Positions 29,458 through 38,447 of a DNA stretch of 64,000 nt are shown here, one piece after another. Source of the DNA: Paraburkholderia haematera (lineage in GTDB: Bacteria > Pseudomonadota > Gammaproteobacteria > Burkholderiales > Burkholderiaceae); assembly GCF_905220975.1 (NCBI RefSeq), contig NZ_CAJNBK010000015.1, positions 62,001-126,000 on the forward strand. Direction: 5' to 3'. A model generated the notes under the pieces. The model saw only the letters and a program-made list of their open reading frames with translations, had not been told where the DNA came from and searched no databases. The translations under genes and the position numbers were made by a program. The number at the start of each line of letters is the position of its first letter. Position 1 is the stretch's first letter.

Positions 29458-30450
29458 ATGACTCTCATCGTCACCGGCGCGGCCGGCTTTATCGGCAGCA
29501 ATCTCGTGAAGGCGCTCAATGAGCGCGGTGAACAACGCATCATCGCGGTCGATAATCTCACGCGCGCGGACAAGTTCAAGAATCTCGTCGACTGCGAGAT
29601 CGACGACTATCTCGACAAGACCGAATTCGTCGAGCGCTTCAAGCGGGGCGACTTCGGCCGGGTGCGCGCGATTTTCCACGAAGGGGCCTGCTCGGACACG
29701 ATGGAAACTGACGGTCGCTACATGATGGACAACAACTTCCGCTATAGCCGCGAAGTGCTCGATGTCTGTCTGGCGCAGAACATCCAGTTTCTGTATGCGT
29801 CCTCGGCGGCAACGTATGGTGGCTCGAGCCGCTTCGTCGAAGAGCGCGAAGTCGAGCAGCCGCTGAATGTGTACGGCTATTCGAAGTTCCTGTTCGACCA
29901 GGTGATTCGCCGGGTGCTGCCTGCCGCGAAGAGCCAGATCGCCGGCTTCCGTTATTTCAACGTGTATGGGCCGCGCGAGACCCACAAGGCGCGCATGGCC
30001 TCGGTGGCGTTTCACAACTTCAACCAGTTCCGCGCGGAAGGCAAGGTCAAGCTGTTCGGCGAGTACAACGGGTACGCCGCCGGCGAGCAGACGCGCGATT
30101 TCGTCTCCGTCGAAGACGTGGTCAAAGTGAACCTGTTCTTCTTCGATAATCCGGACAAGTCGGGCATCTTCAATCTGGGTAGTGGCCGGGCGCAGCCGTT
30201 CAACGACATCGCGAGCACGGTGGTCAACACGCTGCGTGCGTTGAACAACGAGCCGCCGTTGTCGCTCGCGGATCAGGTGCAACGCGGGTTGATCGAATAC
30301 ATTCCGTTCCCCGATGCATTGCGTGGCAAGTATCAATGCTTCACGCAAGCCGACCTGACGAAGCTGCGCGCGACCGGCTATGACGCGCCATTTATGAGCG
30401 TGCAGGAAGGTGTCGATCGATACGTACGTTGGCTATTCGGCCAGGTGTAA
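29458..30450 (+). CDS. hldD: ADP-L-glycero-D-manno-heptose 6-epimerase
   Basis: Short-chain dehydrogenase/epimerase (330 residues) making ADP-L,D-heptose, the last step of core-heptose precursor synthesis. Start chosen so that the protein begins MTLIVTGAAGFIGSNLVKAL with its NAD(P)-binding GxxGxxG; an upstream in-frame extension has no similarity. Catalytic YGYSKFLFD and FRYFNVYGPRE are present. It works with the adjacent hldA. Confidence 0.96.
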   Translation: MTLIVTGAAGFIGSNLVKALNERGEQRIIAVDNLTRADKFKNLVDCEIDDYLDKTEFVERFKRGDFGRVRAIFHEGACSDTMETDGRYMMDNNFRYSREVLDVCLAQNIQFLYASSAATYGGSSRFVEEREVEQPLNVYGYSKFLFDQVIRRVLPAAKSQIAGFRYFNVYGPRETHKARMASVAFHNFNQFRAEGKVKLFGEYNGYAAGEQTRDFVSVEDVVKVNLFFFDNPDKSGIFNLGSGRAQPFNDIASTVVNTLRALNNEPPLSLADQVQRGLIEYIPFPDALRGKYQCFTQADLTKLRATGYDAPFMSVQEGVDRYVRWLFGQV

Positions 30451-30482
30451 ATCTTTCGGATACCTCTTTAAACTGGAATCTC

Positions 30483-30507
30483 CCGGTTGGTGATGGTCGC
30501 CAACCGG
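30483..30507 (+). other. Inverted repeat between hldD and the ComEA-like gene
   Basis: CCGGTTGG (30483-30490) and CCAACCGG (30500-30507), perfect 8-bp arms with a 9-base loop. No T-run follows. It lies just ahead of the GAGGGAG ribosome-binding site and could be an mRNA hairpin or protein site. Confidence 0.4.
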
Positions 30508-30527
30508 TTGTACGAGGGAGATTCCAT

Positions 30528-30929
30528 ATGTTTCGAAAAATTCTGGTTACCGCGGCCATGCTGGCCGCTTTTGGCCACGCGTATGCCGCGGTCGACGTCA
30601 ACACGGCTAACGAGGATGCGCTGCGCGGCATCAAGGGCATCGGTCCTGCCAAAGCGAAAGCCATTCTCGAAGAGCGTTCAGCGCATGGTCCGTTCAAGGA
30701 CCCGTCCGATCTCGGCAAGCGCGTCAAAGGCATGGGCGGGCATACCGTCGAGCGCCTGCAGGCGGAGGGTCTCGCTGTCGGTCCGGCTGGCGCGGCTGCT
30801 AACACGCAGGCTGCGGCGTCTGCACAGACCAAAGGCGCGGCCGCTGCGGGCAATGGCGCGAATGTGGCCAACTCAGGCAATGCGGCCACGACTCAAAAGA
30901 GCAACGCCACTGTAGCGGTGAAGAAATAA
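30528..30929 (+). CDS. Exported ComEA-like helix-hairpin-helix protein
   Basis: 133 residues. Signal peptide MFRKILVTAAMLAAFGHAYA, then a helix-hairpin-helix DNA-binding domain (VDVNTANEDALRGIKGIG, ~residues 21-85), then a low-complexity Ala/Asn/Thr/Gln tail. ComEA binds incoming DNA in the periplasm during natural transformation; similar small proteins are widespread in non-competent bacteria, so the role here is open. The start at ATG 30528 has GAGGGAG nine bases upstream. Confidence 0.88.
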   Translation: MFRKILVTAAMLAAFGHAYAAVDVNTANEDALRGIKGIGPAKAKAILEERSAHGPFKDPSDLGKRVKGMGGHTVERLQAEGLAVGPAGAAANTQAAASAQTKGAAAAGNGANVANSGNAATTQKSNATVAVKK

Positions 30930-31004
30930 CCTGACGCGGGCCGTGCGCGCGAGGCGGGTCACCTCTGCGCGCCTGGTCCCGCGGCGGGTCTGTTAGCGTC
31001 GTTC

Positions 31005-31089
31005 CCCTTCATGGTCGGAGTGGGTAAGAACACTCCTTCAGCTGTCATGCAGATGACTGGCTCCCGCGGTTCTCAGCCGCGGGCTTTTT
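31005..31089 (+). ncRNA. Candidate structured RNA upstream of cysM
   Basis: Three stacked hairpins in ~75 bases: GGAGTG/CACTCC (31017-31022, 31031-31036), GTCAT/ATGAC (31044-31048, 31053-31057), then a terminator stem. No gene covers them, and the gap to the comEA-like stop is ~75 bases. It could be a small RNA or only the 3' UTR of the comEA-like mRNA. I see no convincing promoter, and the 5' end is a guess. Confidence 0.3.
31063..31089 (+). terminator. Intrinsic terminator between comEA-like gene and cysM
   Basis: CCCGCGG (31063-31069), 7-base loop, CCGCGGG (31077-31083), then CTTTTT. Confidence 0.85.
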
Positions 31090-31215
31090 GCGTTGCGCTC
31101 GCATGCCAGTCAGCGTGTGCATCCATGCGCCCAGAAGGGCCGTACGGCAGCGGTGCGCACGGTGGTTTAGAATCGATAGATTGAGACTCCGCGCATCGAC
31201 TGCTCCAGAACCGAT

Positions 31216-32118
31216 ATGGCTTACAAAACGATTGAAGACACGATTGGCAATACGCCGCTCGTGCAACTCGTCCGGCTCCCTGACGACGAGATCCGCAGCC
31301 GCAATAATGTGATCCTTGCGAAGCTCGAAGGCAACAATCCTGCGGGTTCCGTGAAGGACCGCCCGGCGCTGTCGATGATCAAGAAAGCGGAAGCGCGCGG
31401 GCGCATCAAGCCGGGCGACACGCTAATCGAATCGACCAGCGGCAACACCGGCATTGCGTTGGCGATGGCGGCGGCGATCCGCGGCTACAAGATGGTGCTG
31501 ATCATGCCGGAAGATCTGTCGGTGGAGCGCCGTCAGAGCATGGCCGCGTACGGCGCGCAGATCGTGCTGACGCCGGTGACGGGCGGCATGGAATACGCGC
31601 GCGATCTCGCTGAACAGATGCAGCGCGAAGGCAAGGGCATCATCCTCGACCAGTTCGCGAACCCGGACAATCCTGCCTCGCATATCGAAGGCACGGGCCC
31701 GGAAATCTGGCGCGACACCGAAGGGCGCATCACACACTTCGTTTCGTCGATGGGCACGACCGGCACGATCATGGGCGTGTCCACCTATCTGAAGGAACAG
31801 AATCAGGCGATCGAGATTATTGGCGCGCAGCCGGAAGAAGGGTCGCGCATTCCGGGCATCCGCAAGTGGCCGGAAGCCTATCTGCCGAAGATATTCGATC
31901 GTAGCCGCGTGGACCGTGTCGAGAATGTGGGCCAGGCCGCCGCCGAAGCAATGGCGCGGCGCATGGCATCGGTCGAAGGGATCTTCGCCGGCATCTCGTC
32001 GGGCGGGGCCTGTGAGGTGGCGCTGCGGGTCGCGCGCCAGGTCGAGAATGCGACGATCGTGTTTATCGTCTGCGATCGGGGTGACCGGTATCTGTCGACG
32101 GGTGTGTTCCCGGCGTGA
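31216..32118 (+). CDS. cysM: Cysteine synthase B (O-acetylserine sulfhydrylase) CysM
   Basis: PLP enzyme (300 residues) making cysteine from O-acetylserine and sulfide or thiosulfate. The PLP lysine is in NPAGSVKDRPA (~residue 42) and the phosphate-binding loop is ESTSGNTGIALA. SSGGACEVAL and CDRGDRYLSTGVF at the C-terminus fit CysM better than CysK. Length is normal. TAGAAT at ~31170 is a possible -10. A strong terminator follows. Confidence 0.95.
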   Translation: MAYKTIEDTIGNTPLVQLVRLPDDEIRSRNNVILAKLEGNNPAGSVKDRPALSMIKKAEARGRIKPGDTLIESTSGNTGIALAMAAAIRGYKMVLIMPEDLSVERRQSMAAYGAQIVLTPVTGGMEYARDLAEQMQREGKGIILDQFANPDNPASHIEGTGPEIWRDTEGRITHFVSSMGTTGTIMGVSTYLKEQNQAIEIIGAQPEEGSRIPGIRKWPEAYLPKIFDRSRVDRVENVGQAAAEAMARRMASVEGIFAGISSGGACEVALRVARQVENATIVFIVCDRGDRYLSTGVFPA

Positions 32119-32162
32119 TTGCGCTTCGCCGCTCCAAGCGGCCTCAATCTGAGTTGGGCAAT

Positions 32163-32194
32163 AAAAAAGCGCCGGTTTAACCGGCGCTTTTTTT
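32163..32194. terminator. Bidirectional terminator between cysM and mltB
   Basis: AAAAAAGCGCCGG, short loop, CCGGCGC and seven T's on the plus strand; the A-run makes it work for mltB on the minus strand as well. Confidence 0.92.
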
Positions 32195-32249
32195 GTGTTG
32201 CTCAATACCCGTTCATGACGCGGCGAGTGTCTGCCACCCGCCGCCCGGC

Positions 32250-33479
32250 TTATTGCGAAGCCGCGCCAGGTGCCGCGGCATTGCCACTGGCGTTTGCCGC
32301 GTCGCTCGCTTCCATCTGTGCCTTGACCCGCTGGCCCAGTTGATAAACCGCGAGTGCGTAGAAGAAACTGCGGTTATAGCGCGTCAGCACATAGAAGTTC
32401 TTCAAGCCCAGCATGTACTCGGTACCGCGCCCCGGCGACGGCAGATCCACTACCGTCACCGGCGTGCCGGCTTCCGACCCGATATCGACGCCCGGTTCGT
32501 TCAGCAGCAGTCCGGCACGCAGCAATTGGTCCAGCGGCCAATGCGGCTCCGGCTTGCCGTCGGCCGCCGCTTGCGCCACGCCCAGGCTGCCGGCGTCCGT
32601 GCCGATCTTCCACACCACCGGCCGGCCGTTTTCCCAGCCGTTCTGGCGCAGATAATTCGCCACGCTGCCGATCGCATCCGCCTGGCTCGTGCGCAGATCG
32701 ATCTGCTTATTGCCGTCGTAGCTCACTGCGTATTGCACGATGCTGCTCGGCAGGAACTGCGGAATTCCGATCGCGCCGGTATAGGAGCCGAGCACGGTGG
32801 TCGGGTCGATTTGCGAATCGCGCGTCCACACCAGGTAGTCTTCAAGATTCTTGCGGAAGGTCGCCTGGCGATCCGCGCGATTGGCGGTATTCGGATAGTC
32901 GAAGGTGAGCGTGGTCAGCGCGTCGAGCACACGGAAGTTGCCCATGAAGCGCCCGTAGATCGTCTCCACGCCAATGATGCCGACAATCACTTCCGGCGGC
33001 ACGCCGAACTCTTCATAGGCGCGCTGCAGCGTGGCCTGGTTGGCGCGCCAGAAACGCACGCCGGCGTTGATACGCACCTGGTCGAGAAAGCGCGACTGAT
33101 ACACGCGCCAGTTCTTGATCGTCGGCGAGGGTGACGGCGTGACGAGCTTGACCGCCGTGGCCGAATAGCTCACACGTGCGAAGAGCGCGTGCAGTGCGGC
33201 TTCGTCGAAATCGTAGCGTGCGGACATGTCGTTGATGAACGCGTCCACGTTCGGATTGTTCGCGTAGCGCTGCGGAATGATCTCTTCTTCGAAGGTTTGC
33301 CCTTGCGGCACCGCCGGTTGCGGTTGGCTTTGCGCGAGCAGCAGCGGCGGCTTCGTCGCGGTGCTTTGCGCCGTTGCCGGACTGGTTGCCATGAACATGC
33401 ACGATGCGACAGACAGTGCGGTGGCTACAGCCTTCGTGCGTAGCCGGTTTCGTGCAGACAGAGCAAGCTTGACGGTCAT
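32250..33479 (-). CDS. mltB: Lytic murein transglycosylase B
   Basis: 409 residues; cleaves the MurNAc-GlcNAc bond of peptidoglycan to give 1,6-anhydro ends. Signal region to ~residue 38 (VATALSVASCMFMATSPATA); the cysteine inside lacks a convincing lipobox, so it may be periplasmic rather than a lipoprotein. Catalytic Glu in IIGVETIYGRFMG; YTGAIGIPQFLPSSI and the C-terminal YNRSFFYALAVYQLG are family motifs. It faces away from the histone-deacetylase-like gene. Confidence 0.94.
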   Translation of the reverse strand: MTVKLALSARNRLRTKAVATALSVASCMFMATSPATAQSTATKPPLLLAQSQPQPAVPQGQTFEEEIIPQRYANNPNVDAFINDMSARYDFDEAALHALFARVSYSATAVKLVTPSPSPTIKNWRVYQSRFLDQVRINAGVRFWRANQATLQRAYEEFGVPPEVIVGIIGVETIYGRFMGNFRVLDALTTLTFDYPNTANRADRQATFRKNLEDYLVWTRDSQIDPTTVLGSYTGAIGIPQFLPSSIVQYAVSYDGNKQIDLRTSQADAIGSVANYLRQNGWENGRPVVWKIGTDAGSLGVAQAAADGKPEPHWPLDQLLRAGLLLNEPGVDIGSEAGTPVTVVDLPSPGRGTEYMLGLKNFYVLTRYNRSFFYALAVYQLGQRVKAQMEASDAANASGNAAAPGAASQ

Positions 33480-33680
33480 AGTGAGCTAGGGGCGCAGTGC
33501 GAAAGAGACGGGGGAAAACGGATCGGGGCAGTATACCCGACGGCTTCCGCAAATCCTTGCCCAGAGCGTCATAGTCGCATCGTGTGGTAACTTGGCAAAT
33601 GTTGGCGCGCCTGGTGTGCGCGCCCATGGACGGAGACACGCCGCGCGCGCTTTGAAAGCGTCGCGCCGCAGACGAGAATC

Positions 33681-34604
33681 ATGGCAACAGGCTTTTACTC
33701 CCACGCCGATTGTTTGCTGCACGATATGGGGCAATGGCATCCCGAATGCCCGGCGCGCCTGCAGGCAATCGAAGATCAATTGATCGCGAGCCGCATCGAC
33801 TCGCTGATCGAGCGCGAATCGCCGCCGCTCGCCGATGAAGCCGCGCTGTTGCGCGTGCATACGCAAGCCCACGTCGATTACATCCGCAGCCGTTCGCCTG
33901 CCGAGGGTCTCGCCGAAATCGATCCTGACACGTCGATGAACCCGCACACCTTGCAAGCCGCGTTGCGCGCGGCGGGCGCCGCGGTGGCCGCGACCGACGC
34001 CGTGATCGAAGGCCGCTACGACAACGCGTTTTGCAGCGTGCGCCCGCCAGGCCACCATGCGGAGCCGGCACGCGCGATGGGCTTCTGCTTTTTCAACAAC
34101 GTTGCGATCGCCGCGCGGCATGCGCTAGAAGTACACGGCATGCAGCGCGTGGCGATCGTCGACTTCGACGTCCATCACGGTAACGGTACTGAAGCGGCCT
34201 TTTCGGGCGATTCGCGTGTGCTGATGTGCAGCATCTTCCAGCATCCGTTCTATCCGTTTACCGGCGCCGACAATCAGGCGCCCAACATGTGCAACGTGCC
34301 GATGCCGGCGCGCTCGAAAGGCATGGCGGTGCGCGAAGCGGTGGATATGCTGTGGCTGCCGCGCCTGCATGATTTCAAGCCGGAGATGATCTTCATCTCG
34401 GCCGGCTTCGACGCGCATCGCGAGGACGATCTCGGCAACATGGGTCTCGTCGAAGACGACTACGCCTGGATCACCGACCAGGTGCGCGAGGTCGCGAAGC
34501 GCTATGCGCGTGGGCGGATCGTCAGTTGTCTCGAAGGCGGGTACAACCTGTCGGCGCTCGGGCGCAGCGTGGTCGCGCACGTGCGTTCGCTGGCAGGGAT
34601 CTGA
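33681..34604 (+). CDS. Histone-deacetylase / acetylpolyamine-amidohydrolase family protein
   Basis: 307 residues, arginase/deacetylase fold with a Zn site. RPPGHHAEPARAMGFCFFNN contains the charge-relay His pair, VDFDVHHGNGTE the Zn-binding Asp and His, and ISAGFDAHRED the second Asp. Bacterial members act on acetylated lysines, polyamines or acetoin-utilisation targets. The substrate cannot be chosen from sequence. The enoyl-CoA hydratase gene 63 bases downstream may share its transcript. Confidence 0.9.
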   Translation: MATGFYSHADCLLHDMGQWHPECPARLQAIEDQLIASRIDSLIERESPPLADEAALLRVHTQAHVDYIRSRSPAEGLAEIDPDTSMNPHTLQAALRAAGAAVAATDAVIEGRYDNAFCSVRPPGHHAEPARAMGFCFFNNVAIAARHALEVHGMQRVAIVDFDVHHGNGTEAAFSGDSRVLMCSIFQHPFYPFTGADNQAPNMCNVPMPARSKGMAVREAVDMLWLPRLHDFKPEMIFISAGFDAHREDDLGNMGLVEDDYAWITDQVREVAKRYARGRIVSCLEGGYNLSALGRSVVAHVRSLAGI

Positions 34605-34667
34605 GCCGAAACGCTACAAGCGTCGCGTGAACGCCGCGAACCGCATGAATTCAACGAGGAGCGAGCC

Positions 34668-35468
34668 ATGAATGCCGAGGTGCGCAGTGCTTCGCTGGTC
34701 GAAATCGAACACGACGCTTACGGCGTGCCGGGCGTCGTCCGATTGACGATGAACCGGCCCGATGCCTTCAACGCGCTCTCCGAAGCGTTGCTCGAAGCGT
34801 TGCAGTCGACGCTAACCGCGCTGGCGGAGTCCAATGCGCGGGTGGTGGTGATCGCCGGCGCCGGCCGCGCTTTCTGCGCGGGGCACGATCTGAAGGAAAT
34901 GCGCGCGGCGCCGTCGCTCGCGTACTACCAGGATTTGTTCGCGCGCTGCACGAAACTGATGTTGACGATCCAGCGTCTGCCGCAACCTGTGATTGCGCGC
35001 GTGCACGGCATCGCCACGGCAGCTGGCTGTCAACTGGTCGCGATGTGCGATCTGGCAGTTGCTGCCGATACCGCGCGCTTTGCCGTCTCGGGTGTCAACC
35101 TGGGTCTTTTCTGCGCAACACCTTCGGTGCCGCTGTCGCGCAATCTGTCACGTAAGGCGGCGCTCGAAATGCTGCTCACGGGCGATTTCATCGACGCTAT
35201 CCAGGCGAAGCAGCAGGGCCTCGTGAATCGCATTGCGCCGATGGACGCGCTCGACGCGGAGGTGGCGCGGCTCGCGAAAAGCATCTGCGCGAAACCCGTC
35301 GAAGCGGTGAGCGCCGGCAAAGGTCTTTTTTATCGCCAGCTCGAAATGGGCATCGAAGCGGCGTATCAGCTAGCCGGCCAGACCATGGCCTGCAACATGA
35401 TGGACGACTCCGCGCTCGAGGGCGTGCAGGCGTTTATCGACAAACGCCCGCCCGACTGGAAGCGCTAG
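34668..35468 (+). CDS. Enoyl-CoA hydratase / isomerase family protein
   Basis: 266-residue crotonase. The oxyanion-hole segment is VIAGAGRAFCAGHDLKEMR, and the second is RVHGIATAAGCQLVAMCDLA. One catalytic Glu position of classical hydratases appears replaced (SGVNLGLFCATPSVPLSR), a pattern seen in the ECHDC3-like subgroup that lacks ordinary hydratase activity. The start at 34668 has GAGGAGCG upstream. Confidence 0.9.
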   Translation: MNAEVRSASLVEIEHDAYGVPGVVRLTMNRPDAFNALSEALLEALQSTLTALAESNARVVVIAGAGRAFCAGHDLKEMRAAPSLAYYQDLFARCTKLMLTIQRLPQPVIARVHGIATAAGCQLVAMCDLAVAADTARFAVSGVNLGLFCATPSVPLSRNLSRKAALEMLLTGDFIDAIQAKQQGLVNRIAPMDALDAEVARLAKSICAKPVEAVSAGKGLFYRQLEMGIEAAYQLAGQTMACNMMDDSALEGVQAFIDKRPPDWKR

Positions 35469-35558
35469 CCGGGCTCGACTGCTCGCGGCGTGGGCCGGTT
35501 CAGCGCCCGGCAGTGCCAAAGCCTGAGCTTTGCCTGCATGCCGTCCGGCGTCCGGTAC

Positions 35559-36485
35559 TCAGGCTTTGGGCAGCCGCTTCTCGATCCAGTCGATCAGCGC
35601 GCCGATCACGCGATCCCGGTCGAGATCGTTCATCGTCTCGTGATAGCTTTCCTCGTGCATTGTGAGCGTCTTGTCCGGCGAACCCGCGTGCGCGCCGAAA
35701 TCGCGGCTGCCCTCGGGTTCGGTGAGTTTGTCGGCGGTGCCGTGATACACCAGCAGCGGCACGCGCAGCCCCGCACGGCCGCGTTCGATGCGCGCCATCG
35801 CCAGTAACAACTCCGCGCCTGTACGCGCCGGAATCGCGCCGTGATGAACCAGCGGATCGTTGCGATTGGCGTTCACCACGGGTTGAAGCCGCGAGAGCAA
35901 AGCCGCGTCGATTTTCATTGCCGGGAAAGTCGGCCAGATGCGGCTGATCACCTGGCTCACCTTGAGCATCCAGCGCGGCACATCGCGGCCTGGCGCGAGC
36001 GCGGGACTCGACAGAATCAGGCCGCTCAGCCGGCGCCCGCTTGCCTCCAGCCGTTCGATCGCGTACAGCGCCGCGACCGCGCCACCCATGCTGTGGCCCA
36101 TCAGGAACAGCGGCGCGCAGCTTGTGGCTGCTTCATCGAGCAGGGCCTGAGCGTCGAGCAGATAGTCGTCGAAGCGCTCCACCCACACGCGTTTGCCCGG
36201 CGCATGCCCGTGTCCGCGCAAATCGATGGCGACGAATTCAAGACCGGCCGAATTCAGCCGATCCGCCAGCGCGGCATAACGCCCCGCGTGCTCCGCGAGC
36301 CCATGCACCAGTGCGACGGTGCCGCGCAACGGTGTCGTGGTGGGCCAGCGATACAGCGGCAGTTCGACGCCGTCGCTCGTCGTGACTGTCGAGCGCACCG
36401 CGGCGCCGCCTTTCGGGGCGCCTGCAGGGGCGTTCACAGAGGCGTTCGCTGCGGGACGCACATTGCCGGGTCGAGTGGTTTCCAT
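35559..36485 (-). CDS. Alpha/beta hydrolase, monoacylglycerol-lipase (lysophospholipase)-like
   Basis: 308 residues from ATG 36485 (METTRPGN); longer in-frame starts up to 36659 reach into the metN promoter and have no similarity. Residues ~40-300 form the hydrolase: VALVHGLAEHAGRY, nucleophile elbow GHSMGGAVAALYA, the acid in YHGTADKLTEPEGS and the His in HEESYHETMND. This is the Hydrolase_4 / monoglyceride lipase type, acting on mono-acylglycerols or lysophospholipids. The N-terminus is Ala/Pro/Asn-rich, with no signal peptide. Confidence 0.88.
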   Translation of the reverse strand: METTRPGNVRPAANASVNAPAGAPKGGAAVRSTVTTSDGVELPLYRWPTTTPLRGTVALVHGLAEHAGRYAALADRLNSAGLEFVAIDLRGHGHAPGKRVWVERFDDYLLDAQALLDEAATSCAPLFLMGHSMGGAVAALYAIERLEASGRRLSGLILSSPALAPGRDVPRWMLKVSQVISRIWPTFPAMKIDAALLSRLQPVVNANRNDPLVHHGAIPARTGAELLLAMARIERGRAGLRVPLLVYHGTADKLTEPEGSRDFGAHAGSPDKTLTMHEESYHETMNDLDRDRVIGALIDWIEKRLPKA

Positions 36486-36618
36486 AGCTGCGGTTTGTCC
36501 TCTACGTGTCCTGATTCTGAATCGCCCGATCATAGTCGCAGCGGGCGCGCATGCGTGAGCATCGGGCACCGGGCGCGCCTCTAATGCCCTGTGGTTATGA
36601 AAAGATCGTAATTGATTA

Positions 36619-36648
36619 TTAAAGGGAATGACGACGCTGCGGTAGAAT
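36619..36648 (+). promoter_or_regulatory. Likely metNIQ promoter
   Basis: TTAAAG (36619-36624) and TAGAAT (36643-36648), 18 bases apart in an AT-rich patch, ~90 bases before metN. Confidence 0.45.
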
Positions 36649-36736
36649 TGCGGGCTCAAATCCTAATAAAAGCAACGGCGGCCGCTTGTCGGGAGCGCAC
36701 GACGCTCGTTGGCAAACTCCGCCGTTTTGTTTTTCC

Positions 36737-37771
36737 ATGATCGAAATACGCAATATCTCTCAGCGGTTCGCCGGGCCCCGGGGCTGGGTCGAGGCGCTGC
36801 ACAACGTCAATCTGTCGATTCCTGCGGGCGAGGTGTTCGGCATCATCGGCCGCAGCGGCGCGGGCAAGAGTACGCTCGTGCGCACCCTCAACCTGCTGAC
36901 GCGTCCGAGTGAAGGCAATATCGTCGTCAATGGCCGCGATCTGACGACGCTGCCCGCCGCGCAATTGCGCGAGGCGCGTCGCGAAATCGGCATGATCTTC
37001 CAGCACTTCAACCTGCTGTCCTCGCGCACGGTGTATGAGAACGTGGCGTTGCCGCTCGAACTCGCCGGCATGAAGCGCGATGAAATTGAAGCGAACGTGC
37101 TGCCGCTGCTCGAACTGGTCGGTCTGTCGGCGCAGAAGGATCGTTATCCGGCGCAAATCAGCGGCGGCCAGAAGCAGCGCGTCGGCATCGCGCGTGCGTT
37201 GGCGAGCAAGCCGAAGGTGCTGCTCTCCGACGAGGCGACCTCGGCGCTCGATCCCGAAACCACGCGCGCGATCCTCGAACTGCTCAAGCGCATCAATCGC
37301 GAACTGAACCTGACGATCGTGCTGATCACGCACCAGATGGACGTGATCAAGCAGGTCTGCGACCGCGTCGCGGTGCTGGACGCGGGCCGTGTGGTCGAAG
37401 AGGGCAAGGTCATCGACGTATTTCTGCAACCGCATCATGAAGTCACGCGCGCGCTGATCGGCGACGTGATCGCGCAGGAACTGCCGCCCGCGATGAAGGC
37501 GCGCGTGGCTGAACGCCTGAAGACCGGCCGCGGCCATTTGCTGCGCCTCGCGTTCACCGGCTCGGGTGTCGATCAGCCAATCCTGTCGGAAACGATTCGC
37601 CGCTATGAACTCGACTTCAACATCCTGCACGGCCAGATCGACGAGATTCAGGGGCAGGCATTCGGCTCGCTCGCGGTGCTCGCGGGCGGCGAACCGGCGA
37701 AGGTGGCAGAGGCGCTGACGTATCTGCGCGAACAGGGTGTGGTGGTGGAGGAGCTGTCGTATGTTGAGTGA
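36737..37771 (+). CDS. metN: Methionine ABC importer ATP-binding protein MetN
   Basis: 344 residues. Walker A GRSGAGKST, signature ISGGQKQRVGIARAL, Walker B VLLSDEATSALD, and a C-terminal NIL regulatory domain (~residues 265-340) that in E. coli MetN binds methionine and inhibits transport. The start is ATG 36737 (MIEIRNISQRF). It overlaps metI by 11 bases. Confidence 0.95.
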   Translation: MIEIRNISQRFAGPRGWVEALHNVNLSIPAGEVFGIIGRSGAGKSTLVRTLNLLTRPSEGNIVVNGRDLTTLPAAQLREARREIGMIFQHFNLLSSRTVYENVALPLELAGMKRDEIEANVLPLLELVGLSAQKDRYPAQISGGQKQRVGIARALASKPKVLLSDEATSALDPETTRAILELLKRINRELNLTIVLITHQMDVIKQVCDRVAVLDAGRVVEEGKVIDVFLQPHHEVTRALIGDVIAQELPPAMKARVAERLKTGRGHLLRLAFTGSGVDQPILSETIRRYELDFNILHGQIDEIQGQAFGSLAVLAGGEPAKVAEALTYLREQGVVVEELSYVE

Positions 37772-38414
37772 AATGTTCGATATGTTCGTCCAGTCGTTCT
37801 GGGAAACGCTCGTGATGGTGGGCATCTCCGGACTGGTCGGCGCAGCAGTCGGGCTGCCGCTCGGCGTGCTGCTGTATCTGACGGACCGCCAGGGCGTGCT
37901 GCAGAACATCGCCGTGAATCGCGTGATGGGGGTGATCGTCAACGCGGTGCGCTCGACGCCATTCATCATTTTGCTGGTCGCGGTGATTCCGTTCACGCGC
38001 CTCGTGGTGGGTTCGTCGATCGGCACGGCTGCGGCCGTGGTGCCGCTGACGATCGCCGCGGCGCCGTTTATCGCGCGTCTGGTCGAAACCGCGCTGCGCG
38101 AAGTCGATCGCGGTCTGATCGAGGCGGCACAAGCGATGGGCGCAACCACCAGTCAAATCGTCTTCAAGGTGCTGTTGCCGGAGTCGCTGCCGGGCGTGGT
38201 CGCCGGGTTGACCATTACCTTCGTGTCGCTGGTCGGCTATTCGGCGATGGCCGGTGCGATCGGCGGCGGCGGGCTCGGCGATCTGGGCATTCGGTACGGG
38301 TATCAGCGTTTCCTGCCCGAGGTGATGGTGACGGTCGTCGTGATTCTGATCGTCTTCGTGCAGCTGGTGCAGTCGTTCGGGGATTGGCTCGTGCGTCGTT
38401 TGAGCCATAAGTAA
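37761..38414 (+). CDS. metI: Methionine ABC importer permease MetI
   Basis: 217 residues with about five transmembrane helices; the EAA loop reads IEAAQAMGATTSQIVFKVLLP. The start at ATG 37761 has GGAGGAG nine bases upstream, inside the end of metN, so translation is coupled. It forms the membrane channel with MetN and MetQ. Confidence 0.95.
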   Translation: MLSEMFDMFVQSFWETLVMVGISGLVGAAVGLPLGVLLYLTDRQGVLQNIAVNRVMGVIVNAVRSTPFIILLVAVIPFTRLVVGSSIGTAAAVVPLTIAAAPFIARLVETALREVDRGLIEAAQAMGATTSQIVFKVLLPESLPGVVAGLTITFVSLVGYSAMAGAIGGGGLGDLGIRYGYQRFLPEVMVTVVVILIVFVQLVQSFGDWLVRRLSHK

Positions 38415-38447
38415 ACAGCGATAAACAAAGTCGCAAAAAGGTCCAAC

